DNA from: Zwartia sp.
Lineage (GTDB): Bacteria; Pseudomonadota; Gammaproteobacteria; Burkholderiales; Burkholderiaceae_B
NCBI GenBank assembly: GCA_030653405.1
Contig: JAURZO010000211.1
Span: forward strand, 1 to 16,542
DNA: 16,542 nt
Direction: 5' to 3'
Part shown: positions 1 to 6,798 of the stretch, piece after piece
How the letters are laid out: each line of letters starts with the position of its first letter
How positions within the stretch are numbered: the stretch's first letter is position 1
Made by a program: the position numbers and the translations under genes
The notes under the pieces: model-generated
What the model was told of the DNA's origin: nothing
Databases searched by the model: none
What the model saw: only the letters and a program-made list of their open reading frames with translations

Positions 1-303
1 ATCCACGATTTGTGTCATCATGGTGACCCCTTCATCCAGGGTCACATAGGCGATGCAATAAGGATTAGGGTTGCCGCGCTGCATCACGCTCAAAGAATAA
101 ATCGTTCCTTTGCCTGAGCCTTCTTTCCACTCAGTTTCCCCAAAACAAAAGGGACACAGTGTGCGTGGATACCAATGAGGCTCTTTGCAGGATGTGCAGT
201 ACTTCACCAAAAACTTACCAGTTTTTGCAGCTTCCCAGAAAGGCTGGTTACCTTGCTCTTCTGTAGGTGCGGGAATAGGGTTAGGTTGATACATCATTGT
301 CAT
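1..303 (-). CDS. DUF35-family zinc-ribbon/OB-fold protein (3' end cut by window edge)
   Basis: The visible N-terminal 101 residues carry two CxxC pairs, Cys36/Cys39 (CTSC) and Cys50/Cys53 (CPFC), the rubredoxin-like zinc ribbon of DUF35 proteins. The start of an OB-fold follows (GKGTIYSLSVMQRG, then CIAYVTLDEG). Known family members are small partners of thiolase-superfamily enzymes, for example ChsH2 domains with Ltp2 in steroid degradation, BbsA with BbsB in toluene degradation, and the archaeal thiolase/HMG-CoA synthase complex; they help bind the acyl-CoA. The start was set at 303, 2 nt after the thiolase stop; ATGs at 297 and 294 are alternatives, and a GGAG lies about 10 nt upstream. 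Tight spacing to the thiolase-like gene implies co-translation and a shared complex. The C-terminus lies outside the window. The family call is firm; the substrate is unknown. Confidence 0.88.
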   Translation of the reverse strand, partial: MTMMYQPNPIPAPTEEQGNQPFWEAAKTGKFLVKYCTSCKEPHWYPRTLCPFCFGETEWKEGSGKGTIYSLSVMQRGNPNPYCIAYVTLDEGVTMMTQIVD

Positions 304-305
304 GA

Positions 306-1475
306 TTATTCACGCTCCATGATCAGAGTTGCGCTGCCATGGCGCGAGCCAAGAAAACCGCCTGTGCCGTGAGCCAGCGCGATATCGCAATTTTTTACCT
401 GTACGGCGGGATGGGCTTCGCCACGTAATTGACGAACGGCTTCGATCACCTTGGTGATGCCGCCTCGATTTGCAGGGTGGTTATTGCAGAGTCCGCCTCC
501 GTCAGTGTTAAAGGGTAACTTACCAACACCTGAAATCAGATTGCCATCTGAGACAAACTTGCCACCTTCGCCTTTTTTGCAAAAGCCTAGGTCTTCTAGT
601 TGCATTAAAACGGTAATCGTAAAACTGTCATAAATCGACGCGTACTTAATATCCTGAGGGGTAAGACCCGCCTCTTCAAAAGCAAGCGCGCCAGACATAC
701 GTGCACCCGAGTAGGTCAAGTCAACACGACCGCCGAGCTGACCCTTAACGGACTCGCCCGCACCCCGGAGCTTGACTAAAGGACGCTTAAGGGATTTGGC
801 GATATCTGGACGCGCCACGATTAGAGCACCGCCACCATCGCTAACGACACAGCAGTCCAGGCGATGCAAGGGCGTAGACACGAGAGGAGAGTTGATCACA
901 TCCTCGACAGTCACAACATCTCTCAACATCGCGTGAGGGTTATGTTGTGCATGATGAGAGGCCGCTACCTTGATCCAGGCGAGCTGCTCAGACGTGGTGC
1001 CGTACTCATACATATGTCGTGCGGCAACCATCGCATAGCTGTTGACCGTCACAGGGCCAAAGGGAGCTTCGAACGGCACGTCGGGAAGATCACTGCCCCA
1101 ATTGCGTGGTTGCATGCCGGAGGAACCCGCAGAGCGCGGACGGCCAGCAAGCGTAATGAGTGCGATATCGCATTTTCCTGCGGCAATCGCTTGCGCGGCA
1201 TGAGAGACATGAATCAGGTAGGAGCAACCACCTGTTTCGGTTGAATCAACATGTCGCAGCTTATTAAGGCCCATGTAGTCGGCCATGTTCAGCATGCCTA
1301 GGCCTGGTGCATCGCCGGCACAAAAATAGCCATCGATGTCAGCGAGCGTCAGGCCGGCGTCTTCGAGGGCGCCTTTGGCCGACTCCGCATGGAGCTGGGC
1401 AACAGATTTATCAGGTGCTTTTCGTGTGGGGTGTTCGTATGCACCGACGATATATGCTTTGTCTCGTATGGTCAT
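306..1475 (-). CDS. Thiolase-superfamily protein (thiolase-like / SCP-x type), DUF35 partner
   Basis: This 389-residue protein has the length and fold markers of the thiolase superfamily: N-terminal RDKAYIVGAYEHPTR, GKCDIALI near residue 104, YDSFTI at 282–287, NNHPANRGG with His333, and a glycine-rich end, AHGTGGFLGS. Classical thiolases use an N-terminal nucleophilic Cys, a His in a GHP motif and a second Cys in a CxGGG motif. Here the His is kept, the second Cys position appears to be His369, and the nearest N-terminal Cys (Cys84, GGCS) sits one residue off the usual spacing to the following AxxG. That resembles thiolase-like aldolases such as Ltp2 more than biosynthetic thiolases, although Cys84 may still be catalytic. 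The frame extends upstream to 1634 but would overlap the DUF423 gene; ATG 1475 gives the family N-terminus although no clear Shine-Dalgarno sequence precedes it. The reaction is probably C–C cleavage or formation on an acyl-CoA; the substrate is unknown. Confidence 0.85.
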   Translation of the reverse strand: MTIRDKAYIVGAYEHPTRKAPDKSVAQLHAESAKGALEDAGLTLADIDGYFCAGDAPGLGMLNMADYMGLNKLRHVDSTETGGCSYLIHVSHAAQAIAAGKCDIALITLAGRPRSAGSSGMQPRNWGSDLPDVPFEAPFGPVTVNSYAMVAARHMYEYGTTSEQLAWIKVAASHHAQHNPHAMLRDVVTVEDVINSPLVSTPLHRLDCCVVSDGGGALIVARPDIAKSLKRPLVKLRGAGESVKGQLGGRVDLTYSGARMSGALAFEEAGLTPQDIKYASIYDSFTITVLMQLEDLGFCKKGEGGKFVSDGNLISGVGKLPFNTDGGGLCNNHPANRGGITKVIEAVRQLRGEAHPAVQVKNCDIALAHGTGGFLGSRHGSATLIMERE

Positions 1476-1510
1476 TTGATTTGAAACTAAGTTGTGAATG
1501 AAATTGGTTA

Positions 1511-1554
1511 ACGAGTCGCTAACTATTAGCTTTTTACCACTGTTGATGACTCGT
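1511..1554. repeat. Nested inverted repeats between the DUF423 and thiolase-like genes
   Basis: The arms ACGAGTC (1511–1517) and GACTCGT (1548–1554) are perfect 7-bp complements. Between them, immediately beside the left arm, lies a second small hairpin, GCTAA-CTA-TTAGC (1518–1530). Both could form together and stack. The element lies in the 89-bp gap downstream of the DUF423 gene and upstream of the thiolase-like gene, so in minus-strand RNA it could be a processing site, a weak terminator or part of the thiolase leader. No T-run follows it on the minus strand. The function is inferred only from position. Confidence 0.4.
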
Positions 1555-1564
1555 GTATTGTGGT

Positions 1565-1948
1565 CTATCGTTCCACTACCCCGCGTTGCCTGAAGCCCGC
1601 TAAACCGAGTGCGACCCAGCCCAGCATCAAGCAAATTCCACCAGCTGGTGCAACAACAGTCGCGCTCTGCTGCGCGAAGAGATACTTGAGCTCGATCGAA
1701 CCACTAAATAAGATAATACCGATAAAAAACAACCATCGAGTGACTTGGGCGATCCGGCCATTGAGTTGGCTGACAAATAACAGAACCACCGCGTGGATCA
1801 TCTGGTAGAGCGCGGCTTTCTCCAAGGCGGCGACCGCCAGAGGGTCCGTCAGAGCGTGAGAAGCGATCGCCCCAATTCCCACTGAGATGAGCCCAAGTAT
1901 TGCAGCCACGGCAATCCAGCCAGGCAAGGCTTCATTTTTTGAATTCAT
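1565..1948 (-). CDS. DUF423 family small integral membrane protein (YgdD-like)
   Basis: This 127-residue protein has about four hydrophobic segments (roughly 11–30, 47–60, 70–84 and 98–118). It carries the DUF423 signatures: an early GIGAIASHAL stretch, the LYQMIHAVVLL motif, and LFFIGIILFSGSIELKYL in the third segment. The family is a widespread inner-membrane protein of unknown biochemical role; length and topology match. The ATG at 1948 is the only sensible start, but no strong Shine-Dalgarno sequence precedes it. It is divergent from the lipoprotein gene, with 97 bp between the two starts, and 89 bp upstream of the thiolase-like gene on the same strand, so it may or may not share that transcript. 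Confidence 0.87.
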   Translation of the reverse strand: MNSKNEALPGWIAVAAILGLISVGIGAIASHALTDPLAVAALEKAALYQMIHAVVLLFVSQLNGRIAQVTRWLFFIGIILFSGSIELKYLFAQQSATVVAPAGGICLMLGWVALGLAGFRQRGVVER

Positions 1949-2045
1949 GCATCACAACCAAAAGTCGTAAAATTGAGAGCGTATTATGCAACCTTTAGCT
2001 TTATTAAGCTCCTTGCGCTCAAACGAGCAGCATTCAGGTAAAGAC

Positions 2046-2456
2046 ATGACTTTTAAATGGCTCGTTTTATTAGCACCTGCGCTGTTAAGCGCTTGCCTTG
2101 GTTTAAACCCAAACTCTTCACCAAAGGATAGTTTTACGATTCCTGTTGCGTATGAAGTCGTTTTTGATCGCGCACGTGCCCAAGCAGAGCGTTGCTGGAG
2201 TGCTGATGGCGAGTTTCCCATTATCAGCACGATCAACAAATCTGATCGCACTGCATTGGTGGCCGTTACGGGGGAGCTTGGAGGGAGTCGCTACGGGCAG
2301 GTAGATATCCGTGCGCTCAATGAGCAGTCTACTCAAGTTGAGGTGATCGTAAACGGGGTAAATATCTGGGATGTCAAATCCCTTGCCGCCATGCATGAGG
2401 TGCTTCAGTTTGGTGTGCCGACTTGCGTGAGCTACATGCCCAGACCTCGTCCTTAA
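2046..2456 (+). CDS. Small predicted lipoprotein, unrecognised family
   Basis: The 136-residue product begins with a lipoprotein signal peptide: MTFK, a hydrophobic core, then the lipobox L14-S15-A16-C17. Residue +2 after the lipidated Cys is Leu, not Asp, so by the usual rule the protein should go to the outer membrane. The mature part has two further cysteines (Cys50, Cys127) that could form a disulfide, and mixed alpha/beta character (VVFDRARAQAERCW; VDIRALNEQSTQVEVIVNG). An in-frame ATG at 1986 was rejected because it would place 20 polar residues before the signal peptide; ATG 2046 has AGG 7 nt upstream. The thioesterase gene follows after 35 bp on the same strand. The function is unknown. 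An extracytoplasmic location is well supported. Confidence 0.8.
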   Translation: MTFKWLVLLAPALLSACLGLNPNSSPKDSFTIPVAYEVVFDRARAQAERCWSADGEFPIISTINKSDRTALVAVTGELGGSRYGQVDIRALNEQSTQVEVIVNGVNIWDVKSLAAMHEVLQFGVPTCVSYMPRPRP

Positions 2457-2460
2457 TTTC

Positions 2461-2476
2461 AATTTAAATTTAAATT
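2461..2476. repeat. 16-bp perfect AT-only palindrome
   Basis: AATTTAAATTTAAATT is fully self-complementary and lies in the 35-bp gap between the lipoprotein stop and the GTG start of the thioesterase gene. It could be a protein-binding site, an UP-like promoter element or a by-product of low-complexity AT-rich sequence. No clear promoter hexamers accompany it. Confidence 0.45.
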
Positions 2477-2491
2477 TTCTTAGAATCAAAC

Positions 2492-2908
2492 GTGACTACT
2501 TCTGCAGAACCCAAAACATATTTCGGTCTTGAAATCCCTTATCTGGACCTGCTCGAGCTTGAACCGATCCTTTGCCAAGATGACAGAGCTGTGACGAAAC
2601 TAAAAATTCGTGATGCATTGCGCAATAGCCGCGGTCATATCCACGGTGGTGCCATCATGAGTATTCTTGACTTTACGCTGAGTGCCGCAGGCCGTTCAAT
2701 TGATCCATTAGGGATGGGAATGGCTACGATTGATATACACACAAGCTGTATCGAGCCCGCAGTGACTGACTTAACCGTCGAGGCGCGTTGTATACGCAGA
2801 GGCGCTTCGATTGCTTTTTGTGAAGGCGAGGTCCTCGATACTAACGGTAATCTTATTGCAAAAGGCAGCGCAGCATTTAAGGTGCTACGCGTCAAACCAT
2901 CAGCTTAG
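2492..2908 (+). CDS. PaaI-type hotdog-fold acyl-CoA thioesterase
   Basis: This 138-residue single hotdog domain has the PaaI/4HBT signature NSRGHIHGGAIMSILDFTLSAAG, with Asn45, His51-Gly52-Gly53 and Asp60 as the expected active-site cluster, followed by ATIDIHTSCIEPA, VEARCIRRGASIAFCEGEV and a final GSAAFKVL strand. Such enzymes hydrolyse acyl-CoA thioesters in the cytoplasm, often of aromatic or medium-chain acids. The start is GTG at 2492, with only a weak purine stretch upstream; no ATG lies nearby in frame. Its 3' end overlaps the convergent YqeY-domain gene by 9 bp. The nearby thiolase-like and DUF35 genes suggest related acyl-CoA chemistry, but they are on the other strand and no joint role is shown. 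Confidence 0.86.
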   Translation: MTTSAEPKTYFGLEIPYLDLLELEPILCQDDRAVTKLKIRDALRNSRGHIHGGAIMSILDFTLSAAGRSIDPLGMGMATIDIHTSCIEPAVTDLTVEARCIRRGASIAFCEGEVLDTNGNLIAKGSAAFKVLRVKPSA

Positions 2909-3355
2909 TTTGGCCTTGACCTGCGCGGAAAGCGTGGACATTTCCGCGCGACCCGCCAGTGCTTGTTTCAAAATGGCCATGATCTTACCCATTGCGGGAG
3001 CACCCGTGATGCCTTGAGCGGTAACCTGCGCAATCGCTGCATCAATTGCGTTTGCAACCTCGGCTTCACTCGCAGCCTGGGGTAGGAATTCTTTCAAAAT
3101 TGTAAGTTCCGCAGTTTCCTGTGCTGCCGTTTCTACTCGGCCGGCCTGCTCAAAAGCAGCAATGGACTCACGCCGCTGTTTAATCTGCTTTTCAATAATC
3201 GACGTCACATCCGCATCAGTAAGATCTTTGCGCTCGTCCACTTCACGCTGCTTAATCGCAGCCTGTAAAAATCGCAAAGTACCTAGCCGTTCGCTGGCTT
3301 TAGCGCGCATCGCATCTTTGACAGCATCAGCGATTTGGAGTTTGAGATCGGACAT
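2900..3355 (-). CDS. GatB/YqeY domain-containing protein
   Basis: This 151-residue protein matches the YqeY family over its whole length: helical N-terminus (KLQIADAVKDAMRAK), the RLGTLRFLQAAIKQREVD motif, IIEKQIKQRRESIAAFEQAGR, LTILKEFLPQ, then GAPAMGKIMAILKQALAGRAEMSTLSAQVKAKL. The C-terminal half resembles the tail domain of GatB, the tRNA-dependent amidotransferase subunit, and is thought to bind tRNA; the role of the free-standing protein is not settled. Its start at 3355 is supported by AAAGGT just upstream and by a perfect TATAAT at 3393–3388 about 33 nt further up. In many bacteria this gene sits beside rpsU and dnaG; neither is present here. It ends convergently over the thioesterase stop. 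Confidence 0.93.
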   Translation of the reverse strand: MSDLKLQIADAVKDAMRAKASERLGTLRFLQAAIKQREVDERKDLTDADVTSIIEKQIKQRRESIAAFEQAGRVETAAQETAELTILKEFLPQAASEAEVANAIDAAIAQVTAQGITGAPAMGKIMAILKQALAGRAEMSTLSAQVKAKLS

Positions 3356-3387
3356 GAATGACCTTTGGATAGGAAAAAAGTTAAGTC

Positions 3388-3393
3388 ATTATA
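3388..3393 (-). promoter_or_regulatory. Candidate -10 element for the YqeY-domain gene
   Basis: The minus strand reads TATAAT here, a perfect sigma-70 -10 hexamer 33 nt before the start codon. No good -35 is found at 16–18 nt; that stretch is GC-rich and starts with a tandem copy of GAGGGCAG (3394–3409, plus-strand reading). It would give a leader of about 27 nt. Confidence 0.45.
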
Positions 3394-3487
3394 GAGGGCA
3401 GGAGGGCAGGGCCGTGCCGCTGCTCACGCATTTTGCCGCCTCAATCACCACAATAAGTTGAAAAATGGAAATACTTATTTCTGTACT

Positions 3488-4297
3488 TTATTGAAAAAAA
3501 TCCTGCTCCATTGCCAAAATTTTCTGTTGAACGGTATCAATGACCCAAGCACTTTCTCCATTCGGTTGCGCTTGAGGGTCGAAGCGCTTTTCATGAAAGA
3601 GCACTTTGCCGTCCATTCTTTTCATAATGAGCGTCGTGCACCTTGTTCCGTAGCGAGCGTCACGGATAAAAGGGCTGCTTAAGAGTTTTTCGCGTTCAGC
3701 TCCAATACCTGTATCAGGAAGTTCATGGGGCTGAGCAGGGTTTAGATCCTGCATGATTGCGAACAAGTGGTTTGGGTCGGGCTGTTCCGACTGGGAAAGA
3801 TGTTCAGCCACCGCATTCTGAGTTCTTTGGAGTTTAGGCCAGGGCGTATTGATTGAAGCATTGGAAATGCCCATCACACCGGACTCGAGACGTTGTGACG
3901 GGGCATCCCCACGATTTGAGCAATACCAAAAGTCCGTTTGATCTCCAACAAATAAATTAAATCCGTTGTAAGACTGACCCTGTTGCTCCAGCATCTGGAC
4001 ATAGTCTTTAGCCAAAACATGGCTGCGCAAAAAACGGTCTGTGAGCTGTCCACGCGAGGGTGCATCGGCGCGCAGCTTTCCAGGTTCACGGTAATTTGTC
4101 AGTAGCGCAATTCGACCGGCAGCTGTCATGCCAAGCCAGGTCCCTCCGGCAGTTAAGTCACGTCCCCCCAAAATCAATTCACCATCACTCCAAGGCTTTG
4201 CCGGCAGTGTGGGTCTACTATGCAGCTCGTCTCGATTCGCGACAATAATCAGTGGCCATTTCGGAAGTGTATTGAGGGCAATAATCGCAAGGCACAT
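3488..4297 (-). CDS. NRDE-family (TANGO2-like) protein
   Basis: This 269-residue protein starts MCLAIIAL and carries the family hallmark Asn21-Arg22-Asp23-Glu24 in IVANRDELHSRPT, followed by LILGGRDLTAGGTWLGMT, LLTNYREPG and FNLFVGD. The Cys2 position resembles N-terminal-nucleophile hydrolases, to which the family is structurally compared. Eukaryotic TANGO2 and some bacterial relatives have been linked to haem handling, but no reaction is firmly established. The near-terminal TRCTTLI and FHEKRFDP segments also fit the family. It starts 6 nt after the EamA transporter stop with no separate Shine-Dalgarno sequence, so translation is probably coupled. A 132-bp gap separates it from the YqeY-domain gene downstream. 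Confidence 0.9.
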   Translation of the reverse strand: MCLAIIALNTLPKWPLIIVANRDELHSRPTLPAKPWSDGELILGGRDLTAGGTWLGMTAAGRIALLTNYREPGKLRADAPSRGQLTDRFLRSHVLAKDYVQMLEQQGQSYNGFNLFVGDQTDFWYCSNRGDAPSQRLESGVMGISNASINTPWPKLQRTQNAVAEHLSQSEQPDPNHLFAIMQDLNPAQPHELPDTGIGAEREKLLSSPFIRDARYGTRCTTLIMKRMDGKVLFHEKRFDPQAQPNGESAWVIDTVQQKILAMEQDFFQ

Positions 4298-4303
4298 ACA
4301 GTG

Positions 4304-5317
4304 TTATGAAACAGTCGGTTGATCTTTTTTGTTGGGAGACAATTTTTCGTCAGCAACAGGGGATAGAGCGGAATCAATTTCTATGGCATTTCTGGTTGTG
4401 TGTTGTTCTGCGATGGCCGCCGCTTTGGATGGCCAGTTCACCATCACGACACCGATCATCACGGCGAGCGCACCCCAAACAAACTCAGCGTGCAGCGGTT
4501 CATCCAGAAACAACACGCCAAAAGTCACGCCCAGTAATGGAGTCAAAAATGTGAAAATCGACACTCTTGAAGCAAGATAATGCCGCAAAAGCCAAAACCA
4601 GACGAGTAAGCTTAGAAATGAAATAAATATCCCTTGACTGACAATGCTGATAATCAGAAAGGGGCTCCAGCGCACTTCGAATTGCCCGGTCAAAAGACAC
4701 GCAATCAGCAAAGCAACGGCAGCAAAAAACAATTGATAAAAAGTGGTTTGGGTCGCTGGAAGTTTTGCCAGACCCGTCGTACGGATAATGACAGTCGTGA
4801 CAGCCCAACCTAGTCCCGCACCTAGGGCGAGCAAGTCACCCAGCAACATGTTTAGATCAAAGTGGGGCTGTTTTACCCCGCCAATAAAGGCAATCGTGAT
4901 CCCGACAAAACTCACCACCACCCCCGCCCACTGGCGACGACTGAGGTGTTCTTCAGGAACCCAAAAGTGCAAACCCAAGGCAGTAAAAATAGGCGCCGTG
5001 TATAGAAACACCACTAAATGAGAGGCGGTGGTGAGGCGCAAGCTTTCACCGATGAGCCACCATTCAAGTCCGAAAATCAGCCCCACAGCCATCCCTGCAC
5101 GCCATGGTCCATGCCAAAGCGCCAATGAAACGCCTCTGTACCACATGAATAAGGCAAGGAGCACGCAGCCTAAACTTGATCTCAGGGCGATCTGCATCGA
5201 TGGGCTAATGTCCTCCAAGCTAACCTTAAAGAGAACTTGCTGACCGCCCCATAAAGTGCAGAGCATCAGGATACATAAATAAGCGGTAATGTCTAGCGGC
5301 TTGCGCGAGGTGGTCAT
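4304..5317 (-). CDS. EamA/DMT-family transporter
   Basis: The 337-residue protein has ten predicted membrane segments in two EamA repeats (about residues 12–147 and 157–295). Typical markers are TLWGGQQVLFK in the first helix, ALRSSLGCVLLAL, TTASHLVVFLYTAPIFTAL before helix 5, and FLTPLLGVTFGVLFLDEPL in the second repeat. Such carriers export amino acids or other metabolites across the inner membrane; the substrate cannot be read from sequence. After the last helix there is a hydrophilic tail of about 40 residues, longer than usual. ATG 5317 was chosen over a TTG at 5335 because AAGGA lies 5 nt upstream of it. It is the first gene of a pair with the NRDE protein and is divergent from folC. 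Confidence 0.88.
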   Translation of the reverse strand: MTTSRKPLDITAYLCILMLCTLWGGQQVLFKVSLEDISPSMQIALRSSLGCVLLALFMWYRGVSLALWHGPWRAGMAVGLIFGLEWWLIGESLRLTTASHLVVFLYTAPIFTALGLHFWVPEEHLSRRQWAGVVVSFVGITIAFIGGVKQPHFDLNMLLGDLLALGAGLGWAVTTVIIRTTGLAKLPATQTTFYQLFFAAVALLIACLLTGQFEVRWSPFLIISIVSQGIFISFLSLLVWFWLLRHYLASRVSIFTFLTPLLGVTFGVLFLDEPLHAEFVWGALAVMIGVVMVNWPSKAAAIAEQHTTRNAIEIDSALSPVADEKLSPNKKDQPTVS

Positions 5318-5339
5318 GCATTTCCTTTCCGACAATCGA

Positions 5340-5391
5340 TTTTACACATAGCGCAAACTGGGGCATGGGTTGACCGTGCGCTGTTAAAATC
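5340..5391. promoter_or_regulatory. Divergent control region between EamA gene and folC, with interrupted inverted repeat
   Basis: The left part TTTTACACATAGCGCA (5340–5355) and the right part TGCGCTGTTAAAA (5377–5389) are complementary apart from a 3-nt difference. Each side places a TAAAAT-like hexamer facing its own gene: minus-strand TAAAAT at 5344–5339 for the transporter and plus-strand TAAAAT at 5385–5390 for folC. Neither has a good -35 at the right distance. It may be two look-alike -10 elements or a shared operator. Confidence 0.35.
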
Positions 5392-5427
5392 CGAGCTTCG
5401 CAGCTGATTAATCAATGTTTATTCCTT

Positions 5428-6735
5428 ATGGCGATCGCGCATCCCCCCGCTGGCTCCACACTAGCTGCTTGGCTTGAATACCTCGAAGCACTGCATCCCA
5501 ATGCGATTGATATGGGACTTGAACGGGTTCGTGAGGTGGCAGTTCGACTGTCTCTCCAGTCCTCCGCCATTAAAATTGTGGTTGGAGGCACGAACGGCAA
5601 AGGTTCCACTTGCGCCATGCTCGAGTCGATTCTTTTGGCGGCTGGCTACAAGGTCGGCTTATACACGTCTCCTCATTTGATTCGCTTCAATGAACGGGCG
5701 CGCTTAAATGGCGAAATCGTCAAAGATGCAGAACTCGTCCGACAGTTTGAAATCGTTGAGCAGGCTCGAAACGGCGTTTCACTCACTTATTTTGAGTTCA
5801 CAACACTCGCAGTCCTTCAGCTTTTTGCTAATGCCGCGCTGGATGTCATCGTGCTTGAGGTTGGTCTGGGCGGACGTCTCGATGCAGTGAACATTGTCGA
5901 TGCCGACTGCGCAATTATTACGAGCGTTGATATTGATCACGTTGACTGGCTGGGAGATACGAGGGAAAAAATCGGTTTTGAAAAGGCGCACATTTTTCGT
6001 TCAGGCAGGCCTGCTATTGTGAGTGACCCTGCGCCACCGCAGTCATTACTCAACTACGCCAAAGAAATCGAAGCCGATCTCTGGCTGTTTGGACGAGACT
6101 TTAATTACTCTGGCGACCGTCAGCAATGGGCGTTTGGAGGCCGGGAGCAGCGTCGAAATGCCTTGGCTTACCCTGCGTTGCGAGGCGCCAATCAGTTATT
6201 GAATGCTTCAGCAGCACTGGCTGCTCTGGAGTCCCTCCGCGATAGGCTTGCCGTACCTCAGCAAGCCGTGCGCCAAGGGTTATTGCAGGCATCTCTGCCA
6301 GGCCGTTTTCAGATTGTTCCTGGCCAACCGACCATTATTTTGGATGTTGCCCACAACCCCCACGCTGCAGCTGTATTGGAGAAAAATCTCGGTAATATGG
6401 GGTTCCATCCCTATACTTACGCTGTTTTTGGAATGTTATCTGACAAAGACATTGCTGCGGTCGTTCGCCATATGGCACCAAGGATCGATCACTGGTTTTG
6501 TGCAGCATTGCCAGGTCCTCGCGGTCTCTCTAGTGAGGCAATTCAAAGCAAGGTCCGTGAGGCGCTCGAGCAAGAAGGCTCAAATGCGCCCAAAGATGTG
6601 CAGATTTCGACATATTCCTCTGTGAAAGACGCATTTGGCGCTGCACGCGGAAAAAGCAACCTGGATGATAGAATCGTAGTGTTTGGCTCATTTTTAACGG
6701 TCGCTGAGGCGTTCGCCTTAGCAGGCGGTTCCTGA
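5428..6735 (+). CDS. folC: Bifunctional folylpolyglutamate synthase/dihydrofolate synthase
   Basis: FolC adds glutamate to dihydropteroate and to reduced folates in the cytoplasm, using ATP. The 435-residue protein is of normal length. It has the P-loop GGTNGKGST (53–61), the folate-binding SPHLIRFNER (81–90), EVGLGGRLDAVN (144–155), TSVDIDHVDWLG (165–176), the EKAHIFR segment holding the presumed carbamylated Lys186, LRGANQLLNASAALAALE (251–268), and DVAHNPHAA (306–314) opening the C-terminal domain. The usual EKAGIFR reads EKAHIFR here. ATG 5428 gives the family N-terminus but lacks a Shine-Dalgarno sequence; an ATG at 5415 is out of frame. It leads the run folC–SPOR–cvpA–purF. In many relatives accD precedes it; here the upstream gene is a divergent transporter. 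Confidence 0.96.
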   Translation: MAIAHPPAGSTLAAWLEYLEALHPNAIDMGLERVREVAVRLSLQSSAIKIVVGGTNGKGSTCAMLESILLAAGYKVGLYTSPHLIRFNERARLNGEIVKDAELVRQFEIVEQARNGVSLTYFEFTTLAVLQLFANAALDVIVLEVGLGGRLDAVNIVDADCAIITSVDIDHVDWLGDTREKIGFEKAHIFRSGRPAIVSDPAPPQSLLNYAKEIEADLWLFGRDFNYSGDRQQWAFGGREQRRNALAYPALRGANQLLNASAALAALESLRDRLAVPQQAVRQGLLQASLPGRFQIVPGQPTIILDVAHNPHAAAVLEKNLGNMGFHPYTYAVFGMLSDKDIAAVVRHMAPRIDHWFCAALPGPRGLSSEAIQSKVREALEQEGSNAPKDVQISTYSSVKDAFGAARGKSNLDDRIVVFGSFLTVAEAFALAGGS

Positions 6736-6798
6736 TGCTCAACTCTTGGATGCCAAACGCTTTTGTAGTCAGTCTATTTTCCGGTCAGGATGTTTGAA

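Noticed and set aside
1518..1535. GCTAACTATTAGC followed by TTTTT as a plus-strand terminator
   Set aside because: No plus-strand gene ends nearby, and the 5-bp AT-rich stem with a 3-nt loop is too weak.
1476..1634. N-terminal extension of the thiolase-like frame (53 more codons)
   Set aside because: It overlaps the DUF423 gene, covers the hairpin region and encodes polar sequence unlike the family; ATG 1475 gives the expected N-terminus.
3458..3682. 74-codon plus-strand frame over the 3' end of the NRDE gene
   Set aside because: It lies almost entirely antisense to a conserved gene and has no signal or domain.
5370..5390. TTGACC with TAAAAT as a folC promoter
   Set aside because: The hexamers are only 9 nt apart, far too close to work together as -35 and -10.
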